Positions 17,966 to 24,465 of a DNA stretch of 64,000 nt are shown here, in pieces (within the stretch, counting starts at the first letter, position 1; each line of letters starts with the position of its first letter). The stretch comes from Devosia sp. SL43 (GTDB lineage Bacteria; Pseudomonadota; Alphaproteobacteria; Rhizobiales; Devosiaceae). The stretch lies in assembly GCF_021729885.1 (NCBI RefSeq), contig NZ_CP063401.1, positions 1,922,001 through 1,986,000 on the forward strand. The letters are read 5' to 3'. Below the pieces are notes generated by a model, which searched no databases, had not been told where the DNA came from, and saw only the letters and a program-made list of their open reading frames with translations. The position numbers and the translations under genes are program-made.

Positions 17966-19291
17966 CTAGAGACTTGACGCATCCTCTGGCTGCGTAATCA
18001 GCAGCACCACCTTGACGACATCCCCCGGTTGCAAGGCTGTCACATCGGTAGCCTGCAACTCGGCTCCGTCGCGTATGATGATATATTGATGATCGACCAG
18101 ATCGCTGCCGCCGCTGGCTCCTTGCAGCAAGGCGTCGGCCATTAGCGATTGCTGCGTGGCGATCTGGGTGCGCAAATCCGCGATCTGGGCATCCACCTGC
18201 TGCCGTTCGGTGGTCAGGTCCGCAGTACGGTTGCCGCCCAGGGCCAAAAGGCTGCGATCGGTGTCGTTGATGTCCTTCTGCGTGCGCAGGATGGCAACGC
18301 CAATATCGAGCAGCCTGGTTTCGAGATCGGCCACCATCTGCTCGGTTGACGACACGCGTGTATTGGCCGCCAGTCCGTTGTTGGCCAGCGATTGCACGCC
18401 GGCCAGATCCTGCTTGGCGTTTTCGAGCTGCCCCTCGACTGTCGTCTGCTTCTGTTGCAACGTGGCCAGTTCACGCTTCAGCAGCTCGGAAAATTCAGAG
18501 AGCGAGAGTTCCTGCCCGTCGGACCTGCTGGAATTGGCGTCAAGCACAGCCTGTTCGACCGACATGATACCGCTGAAGCCTTCCAGCGACGCCAGTTCCT
18601 GCGGTACGGCAATCTGTTCCTGTCCAGCCAGTTCGGCGTCGAGACGGGCGCGGGTCGCAATCAGCCGCTCCAGTTGCCCCCGTAGCACCCCGAAGGAACC
18701 CCGTGCCGAAATCAGCTCGCGTTCGCTGTTCATCGCGCCGCTTTCCGAGGTCCTTTCGCCGCCAGCAAGACTGAGCGCCTTGATGACATTGAGGCCCGGG
18801 CTATAGGCATATTCGCCGGGCGCCTCAACATCGCCCAGAACGTAGATCGGGCCAAAGGCGACGATCTCGATCGTTACATTGGGCGGGTTGGCAAGGCCGA
18901 AATACTGGCTGAGGTCGGTGCTGAACTCGGCCGCGAGATCGGCGGTGCTCCGTCCAGCGGCAGCTTGCTCGCCCAGGAACGGCACCGACACTGTTCCCGT
19001 GGGCCCGATGGCATATTCACCACCAACCGCCGACCATTCCCGGAAATCGCCTTCGCCCGGGCGCCATTCGACGACCTTTATGGCGATGCGGTCTGAAATG
19101 CCCAGAAGATAGGGCTCGGCGGCATGGGCCGACACAGCAAATGGCCAGGACATGGCCAATGCGCTGGCAAGAACAAAGGAGGAATAGGCACAACGTCTGC
19201 GTGTCTTCACGATACCGGATGCTCCCGATCTGCTATTTCCGAAGTCCGCCGCCGAAGCGCCGGATTGCACGGACCGCTTGCTGGTCTGCAT
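17966..19291 (-). CDS. exoF: Polysaccharide export protein, ExoF-like
   Basis: This 441-residue periplasmic protein has a signal sequence (SSFVLASALAMSWPFAVSAHAA, written here across two hydrophobic halves). A polysaccharide-export domain (YLLGISDRIAIKVVEW, PNVTIEIVAFGPIYVLGDVEAPGEY) follows, then long coiled-coil segments at about residues 200-390. ExoF-type proteins form the periplasmic or outer-membrane part of the secretion channel with ExoP. The gene ends 17 bp before exoK. It lies 83 bp downstream of the kinase of the lasso cluster on the same strand, so read-through from that cluster is possible. Confidence 0.88.
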   Translation of the reverse strand: MQTSKRSVQSGASAADFGNSRSGASGIVKTRRRCAYSSFVLASALAMSWPFAVSAHAAEPYLLGISDRIAIKVVEWRPGEGDFREWSAVGGEYAIGPTGTVSVPFLGEQAAAGRSTADLAAEFSTDLSQYFGLANPPNVTIEIVAFGPIYVLGDVEAPGEYAYSPGLNVIKALSLAGGERTSESGAMNSERELISARGSFGVLRGQLERLIATRARLDAELAGQEQIAVPQELASLEGFSGIMSVEQAVLDANSSRSDGQELSLSEFSELLKRELATLQQKQTTVEGQLENAKQDLAGVQSLANNGLAANTRVSSTEQMVADLETRLLDIGVAILRTQKDINDTDRSLLALGGNRTADLTTERQQVDAQIADLRTQIATQQSLMADALLQGASGGSDLVDHQYIIIRDGAELQATDVTALQPGDVVKVVLLITQPEDASSL

Positions 19292-19374
19292 GGTCGGAGC
19301 CTAGCATCAAAGTTCGGTTTGACATCGGCGCTCAGCACAACCCAGTCCTGCGCGCGGGGAGCGAAAAAGCCTTC

Positions 19375-20304
19375 TTAATTTCCTAGATCTGCCTCAATGG
19401 CCGTGATTGCATCGGGGATGTTCGCAACGCCGTGTGGAACCTGCAGAATGCGCACGCGACCGGCATTGGCCAGCTCGGCGGCGCGACGGAAAAATGCGCC
19501 GATGCTGCCGCCAAACCCGGCTTCACCGAACCGGCCCATATAGGAATATCGCATCAGCGCCTGAAGCCCCGACTGCGGATCGAGTGGCAGAATCGCGGCA
19601 TGCTCGCCGCGGGTCAGGACGTAAAGGTTGGCCAGCGGAACAGGGTGATCGCAGAAGCCCTCGGTCAGGCTGAATTGCGATTTTTCGATTGAAGGATGCA
19701 GTTGCGCCTGCCGCTCGAGCGCTGCCAGGCCAATGCCGTTGACAGCCGACTCCCAGAGCTTGAGCTGGCTGTAGGCGGGCACAACCTTGGCGCCTTCGGC
19801 GAAATCGATGGCCACCACGTCGTCCGAAAGCAACGCATGACCGGCCGCCACGATGGCGCCTGCAGTGGTCGATTTGCCGGCCCCCTTGTCGCCGAGCAAT
19901 CCGATGCCACTCCCGTTCACCGCCGCAGCACTGGCATGCAGGACCAACAGACCACGCCGCTGTAGCAGGGTCGCCATCACTGAGCCCAGCAGCGGCAGCG
20001 CTACCAGAAAGTCCGACACACCCGGATTGGGATCGACCTCGATCAGCGTCTCGTTGACGACCCGAAAGCCGCCGACGGTGTCCCACCCCAGATACTGCTT
20101 GTCGCCATCGAAGCGAGAGACGGCCCCTTCAGCACCGCGCAGCGGATCGGCAATACGCGTTCGCCGTATCGTCAGGTCGGTTCCTTCGGCGCGAGCCGCC
20201 CGCATCTGCGGCATCTCGATGTCCGATTGCACCGTCATGCCGAACAATTCATAGCGAAAGCACTGATCTGGGCGCATTGCCAACCCCTTGCCAGCCACAG
20301 TCAT
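19375..20304 (-). CDS. HPr-kinase-like protein of the lasso-peptide cluster
   Basis: The 309-residue product has an HPr kinase/phosphorylase-like core: Walker A GDKGAGKST at residues 138-146, VLHASAAAV just before it, and LLSDDVVAID at about 158-167. It lacks the classic N-terminal HprK domain. Homologous kinases in the paeninodin family phosphorylate the C-terminal Ser of the lasso precursor, and the precursor here ends in Ser. HprK-related proteins are also known beside EPS loci, so a second role is possible. The start ATG overlaps the stop of the C gene as ATGA, making it the last gene of the lasso operon. Confidence 0.85.
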   Translation of the reverse strand: MTVAGKGLAMRPDQCFRYELFGMTVQSDIEMPQMRAARAEGTDLTIRRTRIADPLRGAEGAVSRFDGDKQYLGWDTVGGFRVVNETLIEVDPNPGVSDFLVALPLLGSVMATLLQRRGLLVLHASAAAVNGSGIGLLGDKGAGKSTTAGAIVAAGHALLSDDVVAIDFAEGAKVVPAYSQLKLWESAVNGIGLAALERQAQLHPSIEKSQFSLTEGFCDHPVPLANLYVLTRGEHAAILPLDPQSGLQALMRYSYMGRFGEAGFGGSIGAFFRRAAELANAGRVRILQVPHGVANIPDAITAIEADLGN

Positions 20305-22175
20305 GCGCCACGACTCCTCAGCCAGAATGAGAGAAAGACGCTCCGCCAGACCATGAACAGCTCGGTGGCGTCGATTGCCTCGGGCCGCTCGATCAGCCGG
20401 GCGACGGTACCGCGCAGCCGTCCGATATCGAGATAGGCCGCCAGCGGGCTATCTCCACGAGATAGACCGGCCAGGACATCCTGGTGATGTTTGACCAGAC
20501 CTAGCCGAACCTCTGACGAGAAGTCGATCTTGTCGCGGCGCCATTGCACTTTGGCCGGCAGGATGTCCTGCATCGAGCGGCGAAGCAGGCTGCGCGTCCA
20601 GCCATCGCGCAGGATTTCGCTGGAGGGCACGCCAACCGCAAAGCTCACCAGCTGCACGTCGTAGAATGGGAAGCGAAGCTCCACATTGGCCAGAGTTCCT
20701 GCCCGATCGAGCGCCTCGAACGCCTCCCCCACCTGGGGGGTCGATACATTCCAGGCGTGCATTGTTGCTTCATCGGCATGGGCCTGCCGGAGTTTGCTCT
20801 GCCATTCGTGGTACCGGGCACCTGCATCGGCGCGCGCGGCAAAGGCTGGGGCCAGAAACGACAGCGAGGTCGTGGACCGAGGTGCGGTCCGGTGGCCCAG
20901 CCGCATTTTTTGCGCCAGCCGATGCAATCGTCGACCCGGTCCATAAGTTGCGAAGTAGCGCAGAAACAGGCCATTGGCGCTTTCGCCAAACAGGCCCGCT
21001 GCGCCGCGGAGTTCACGATACAGGCCGAACCAGTTGCCACCGGCCGCCAGTTCGGAGAGCCGGCCAAATCCGTGCGAAACGACTTCGTCGCCGCCATGCC
21101 CGTCGAGCAGCACGCGCGTACCCGCACCGTGTGCAGCGGCGAACAGCCGTGTCATCTTGGGCAGGCCCGGCGCGAACATCAGATCGCTCTGACCGTTGGC
21201 CAGGTCATCGAGCCCCAGCAATGGCGCCAGATCGTCAAAGCCCAGGAATATCGGCTGCACGGCATAGGCGTCGAGCACTGCCTCGACATAGTCACGCTCG
21301 TCCAGATGCGGCGTTCCGGGATAGTCGAACGAGTAGGTGTGTAGTGAACGAGATGGTTCCCGGCCGAGCTGCCGTGCAGCGAGCGAAACGATGGAAGACG
21401 AATCGAGGCCTCCGCTCAGCATGGCGCCCAGCGCCGGGCTGCCCCGCAGCCGCGACAGCACGGCGTCGTCAAGGCGCTCCCGGAAAATCTCGGCGGCCGA
21501 CCGGTCGGTCCCGTATTCCTGGTTGGTCAGCGACCAATAGCGTCGGACCGTCAGCTTGCCTTGTTCAAAGGTCAGACAATGACCGGCAGGCAGGCGATGG
21601 GCGCCGCGGAATGCTGTGAGCCCCGGATCGACGGCAAATCCCATAAGAAAGCCCGCCATGCGGACATCTTCGATCGGCGCGCCATCGGCGACCACCCCGG
21701 CAAGCTCGGATGAAAACACAAAGCGATCATCATACTGCGCGTAGAACAGCGGCTTGACGCCCATCTGATCCCGCGCGCAGAAGAGTCTGCCCTCCGTCGC
21801 ATCCCATATGGCGAAGGCAAAGTCCCCACGAAGATGTTCGCAACATGTGTCAGACCAGCGCAAGTATGCGCGCAGCAGGAGCTGGACATCGGAGACGGGC
21901 GTTCCATCCACAACACCGAGCGTGCTGATCAGATCTGCACGATTGTCGAGACGTATGTCGCCAACGATGCGCAGTCGAGCATCAGCCACGTCGAGATTGT
22001 GTTCGCAGAAGCCTGTGGTGTCCCGATGCGCGTGAGAGAGGCTAACATTCTCTGATGTCCACGATACCTGACCGTCCGGGCCACGTTGCCTGATGGCCCG
22101 CGCATGTTTCTGCGCCAGGTCTGCCGGTATGGAGCGCTGACGATCGGCAAGGATCACGCCGGCTATGCCGCTCAT
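20301..22175 (-). CDS. Asparagine-synthetase-like lasso cyclase (C protein)
   Basis: The 624-residue protein has an N-terminal glutaminase-like domain and a C-terminal PP-loop synthetase domain. SGGLDSSS is at 254-261, with YSFDYPGTPHLDERDY and LLDGHGGDEVVSHGFGR. In lasso systems this enzyme adenylates the ring Asp/Glu side chain and closes the macrolactam. The start reads MSGIAGV: Ser2 replaces the catalytic Cys2 of true Gln-dependent synthetases, so it cannot use glutamine in the normal way. That supports a cyclase rather than asparagine synthesis. The gene overlaps B2 and the kinase by four bases each. Confidence 0.9.
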   Translation of the reverse strand: MSGIAGVILADRQRSIPADLAQKHARAIRQRGPDGQVSWTSENVSLSHAHRDTTGFCEHNLDVADARLRIVGDIRLDNRADLISTLGVVDGTPVSDVQLLLRAYLRWSDTCCEHLRGDFAFAIWDATEGRLFCARDQMGVKPLFYAQYDDRFVFSSELAGVVADGAPIEDVRMAGFLMGFAVDPGLTAFRGAHRLPAGHCLTFEQGKLTVRRYWSLTNQEYGTDRSAAEIFRERLDDAVLSRLRGSPALGAMLSGGLDSSSIVSLAARQLGREPSRSLHTYSFDYPGTPHLDERDYVEAVLDAYAVQPIFLGFDDLAPLLGLDDLANGQSDLMFAPGLPKMTRLFAAAHGAGTRVLLDGHGGDEVVSHGFGRLSELAAGGNWFGLYRELRGAAGLFGESANGLFLRYFATYGPGRRLHRLAQKMRLGHRTAPRSTTSLSFLAPAFAARADAGARYHEWQSKLRQAHADEATMHAWNVSTPQVGEAFEALDRAGTLANVELRFPFYDVQLVSFAVGVPSSEILRDGWTRSLLRRSMQDILPAKVQWRRDKIDFSSEVRLGLVKHHQDVLAGLSRGDSPLAAYLDIGRLRGTVARLIERPEAIDATELFMVWRSVFLSFWLRSRGA

Positions 22176-22624
22176 TTGAGCCCGGTGCTGAACTTGGCAA
22201 TCGGCGAGAAGGGTTCAAGATCGCGAGCCGTGCCGCCCAGCACGACAATGTCGTCGACCAGTACCCAGGCATGGGCTGCCAGATCGTCAGGAGCGTCCCT
22301 GCGGACGCCCAATTTGAGCTCTGAGGCGACGCCGCGTCGATGCAGCAGCTTTTGCAGCACCAGCCCCTGGGTCAGGCAGCTTGCCTGCGGCACCAGGCGC
22401 GCCGTGTTGTGGACGCACCAAGCCATACGCGCCAGGGAGGCCGGCGGCATTTGGGCCGGCAGATCAGTGTCCGGCAGCATTCTTTGTTGAATTTCTGTCA
22501 GAGACGAGAAGGTTAGCGCAAGGCGAACCCTGATTAGAAGGAGGGCAGTTTCGACCAGCAACGCCGGGCCACCCGGCCCCAGCGCCTTCAGCCTATTGGT
22601 GCGGCGGCGGAGAGATCTCAACAA
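22172..22624 (-). CDS. Lasso leader peptidase (B2, transglutaminase-like)
   Basis: The 150-residue product has the Cys-protease triad of the B2 family: Cys83 in PQASCLTQG, His118 in AAHAWVLVD and a nearby Asp. In lasso biosynthesis B2 cuts the leader after the residue that follows the conserved penultimate Thr. The start is a TTG inside the 3' end of the B1 gene, giving a 32-base overlap; a second TTG follows directly, and no ATG is available near the expected N terminus. The stop overlaps the C gene as ATGA. Confidence 0.88.
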   Translation of the reverse strand: MLRSLRRRTNRLKALGPGGPALLVETALLLIRVRLALTFSSLTEIQQRMLPDTDLPAQMPPASLARMAWCVHNTARLVPQASCLTQGLVLQKLLHRRGVASELKLGVRRDAPDDLAAHAWVLVDDIVVLGGTARDLEPFSPIAKFSTGLK

Positions 22625-22910
22625 GATCGGCCCCCATCAGCTCACTCAGCAACACATCTACGTCCTGGATGCAGTCAGTGCGGTCCACCTCGTAAACGGC
22701 CAGCACGTCATCGACGATTTCGTCCAGCGTGCGCGGCGCTTGCAGCGACTGCCAGATGATGGTGCCGACGTCGGCAAGGCTGAAATACTGATTGTTCCTC
22801 AGATCAAGGAGCGCCGTTCCGTCGCCTAGGCTGGTGGACACAACAGTATCGCTCGCTATGGCGCGGTAGGTCGGAACGTCGGGTATGTCGGACAGCGATT
22901 GAGGTGCCAT
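22593..22910 (-). CDS. PqqD-like leader-recognition protein (B1)
   Basis: This 105-residue protein has the PqqD/RRE fold pattern: TSLGDGTALLDLRNNQYFSL, a short linker, VGTIIWQSLQAPRTLDEIVDDVLAVYEV, and a helical tail with ELMGADLVEI. B1 proteins bind the YxxP-containing leader and hand it to B2. ATG 22910 follows GGAG with a six-base spacer; an upstream extension in frame is not homologous. It is 69 bp downstream of the precursor and overlaps B2. Related PqqD proteins also occur in HprK-associated EPS cassettes. Confidence 0.88.
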   Translation of the reverse strand: MAPQSLSDIPDVPTYRAIASDTVVSTSLGDGTALLDLRNNQYFSLADVGTIIWQSLQAPRTLDEIVDDVLAVYEVDRTDCIQDVDVLLSELMGADLVEISPPPHQ

Positions 22911-22979
22911 TTGTGTCTCCAGGCCATGCCACATCGCTGCCGAGCGCCGAGGCGTTCGACAGCGAGTGTTCCCCATCTC

Positions 22980-23123
22980 TTACGAGAAGGTGAGGTCGCC
23001 GAAGGCCGTGCCGGTCGGGAACGTGGCATCAAGCTTCGACCCCACGGACTGGCCCTTAGTGAGGCTCTCGACCGAACCATGGCGGACAAGGCGAGGGGCA
23101 GTATACGACGATTTCGTCTTCAT
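22980..23123 (-). CDS. Predicted lasso-peptide precursor (A protein)
   Basis: The 47-residue product starts MKTKSSYTAPRLVRHGS, with GGAG six bases before the ATG. A longer in-frame start at 23180 lacks family features. The leader (residues 1-23) has the B1-binding YTAP motif at 7-10, then Leu12, and ends SLTK, like the LTK leader end of microcin J25. The core (24-47) starts GQSVGSKLD: Gly1 and Asp9 would form a nine-residue macrolactam, with Thr at position -2 as B2 requires. The 15-residue tail has Phe and Leu as possible plugs and ends in Ser. All this is inferred from motif position and neighbours; no product is known to me. Confidence 0.82.
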   Translation of the reverse strand: MKTKSSYTAPRLVRHGSVESLTKGQSVGSKLDATFPTGTAFGDLTFS

Positions 23124-23187
23124 ATTCAGCTCCATTTGTTTAACTTGATCGCTCAGCGTGAGAGCAACGTGTGTCCTCACAATTCAA

Positions 23188-23217
23188 AATCTGCTCATCC
23201 GACAAAGTTCATGTCAA
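23188..23217 (-). promoter_or_regulatory. Candidate promoter of the lasso operon
   Basis: On the minus strand TTGACA (complement of 23212-23217) is followed after 18 bases by CAGATT (complement of 23188-23193). A start about seven bases on would give a leader near 58 nt before the precursor ATG. The -35 is a perfect consensus match and the -10 is only half matched. Confidence 0.4.
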
Positions 23218-23290
23218 GGAAGCCAGCACGCCGTTGATGTGTGCAATTCTCGTTCAATTGCGCCAACCGCCTGTCGATTAAAAAAGTGTA

Positions 23291-23296
23291 TTGACA
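23291..23296 (+). promoter_or_regulatory. Candidate -35 element for the divergent nucleotidyltransferase gene
   Basis: A perfect TTGACA lies on the plus strand 57 bp before ATG 23348. No good -10 follows at 16-18 bases, where the DNA reads CTTTCGG. Transcription would begin so close to ATG 23333 that the second ATG at 23348, which has GGAG nine bases upstream, is the better start. Confidence 0.3.
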
Positions 23297-23347
23297 TTCG
23301 TCCGTAACACACCTTTCGGCTACCGGTGATGGATGGAGACGGCACGC

Positions 23348-24421
23348 ATGAATTTCAGTCCTGAACTGGACCTCGTGGTGGCGGCAATGCGGGCCCGATT
23401 CAATCCGGGCGCCGACCGCACGCCAGCCGCGCCCTCATCGGAAACGGTCACCGCCGCGATGCATATCGCGGTACGCAACAAGCTGTTGCTGCTGCTCCGT
23501 GAGCCCTTGCAGCCTATGCTGACTGATGAGCAATCCAGTTATATAGATGTTTATAGATTTCAGACTATGCAGATGAACTCAACAATAATGCGAGAATCTG
23601 CTGCACTTTCGAAAGCATTATTGGAACATAATGTCGGATTTATCTTCATAAAGGGTCCGATTCAACAGAAGTATATTTACGACGACTTCTTCTCTAGGCC
23701 CTGTTCCGATATTGATATCCTTGCGAAATCGTCAGACTACAGCAAAATATACGATGTAATATCATCCATCGGCTACCAAACCACCTCGTCATCGTTGTGG
23801 TGGCGAGTGTTTCTCGGCGAGCAGCACTTGACAAAAAGCGGCCCGCCGCCTGTGACCGTGGACCTGCATTACCGCATTCAGCAACCGGGTTCGCCGGCCC
23901 CCAGAAGCACGCAAAGCTACCTCGCCAGGCCCGACCGTACGAGCGTCCTGGGCATGCCCCTTGAGCACCTGGCCGCCGAGGACATTCCCGTCCTTTCCGC
24001 CATCAGCATCGTCAAGGGCCTGTTCAACCGCGAATCGGTGGGCGCACATGTCGCCGACCTATACGCCTGCGTCACACCTGATGTTCCCCAGCAGCTTAAC
24101 ACATTCTTAACTATTGCCGCCGCGCAGAACCTTCGGGGCACAGCGTTGCTGGCGCTGCGCATTGTTTCGGAGGTCTTTGGTGTAAAATACCATCTTGCCG
24201 AGGAGATCGGCGCCATGCTCCCGGCCGTTTCCGGGCCGGACCTGGTGCGCATGGCGCTCACACCGACAGATCCAAACCTGGTCTGGCCAAAGCGTCGCGA
24301 GGTCTTGTGGCACCTATGCCTGAAGCGGCCCGGCCGATATGCCAGGGAGATCGCACGGGCCATGGCGTCAGAGGCGGCGTTGCGGCTGTTTGAAAGACCA
24401 GAAACCCCCGCCAAGCCTTAG
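23348..24421 (+). CDS. Nucleotidyltransferase-family protein associated with the lasso cluster
   Basis: The 357-residue protein resembles the NTP_transf_5 family: IKGPIQQKYI at 101-110, then R117 and SDIDIL with the metal-binding Asp pair at 121 and 123. Proteins of this family occur in lasso clusters; in pseudomycoidin such a protein decorates the C-terminal Ser with phosphate-linked groups. It is divergent from the precursor operon. Bases 23521-23640 count to about 36% GC against 60-73% in flanking parts of the same gene, so the catalytic segment looks compositionally foreign. ATG 23333 is an alternative start five codons earlier. Confidence 0.82.
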   Translation: MNFSPELDLVVAAMRARFNPGADRTPAAPSSETVTAAMHIAVRNKLLLLLREPLQPMLTDEQSSYIDVYRFQTMQMNSTIMRESAALSKALLEHNVGFIFIKGPIQQKYIYDDFFSRPCSDIDILAKSSDYSKIYDVISSIGYQTTSSSLWWRVFLGEQHLTKSGPPPVTVDLHYRIQQPGSPAPRSTQSYLARPDRTSVLGMPLEHLAAEDIPVLSAISIVKGLFNRESVGAHVADLYACVTPDVPQQLNTFLTIAAAQNLRGTALLALRIVSEVFGVKYHLAEEIGAMLPAVSGPDLVRMALTPTDPNLVWPKRREVLWHLCLKRPGRYAREIARAMASEAALRLFERPETPAKP

Positions 24422-24436
24422 CCTTGCGGGGGTTTC
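24401..24436. terminator. Bidirectional terminator hairpin between nucleotidyltransferase and exoP
   Basis: GAAACCCCCG (24401-24410) pairs with CGGGGGTTTC (24427-24436), and an inner CAAG/CTTG extends the stem past one bulged base. The hairpin spans the nucleotidyltransferase stop codon. Short T-runs are formed within the stem on both strands. It sits between convergent genes, as expected for a shared terminator. Confidence 0.7.
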
Positions 24437-24465
24437 CGGTAGGCGCGCAGGGAAACCGTTGGGGG

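Noticed and set aside
20301..22175. Genuine asparagine biosynthesis enzyme
   Set aside because: Ser2 replaces the glutaminase Cys and the gene is locked by overlaps between B2 and the HPr-like kinase.
23124..23180. Longer start of the lasso precursor at 23180
   Set aside because: The extra 19 residues have no leader features, while ATG 23123 has GGAG at ideal spacing.
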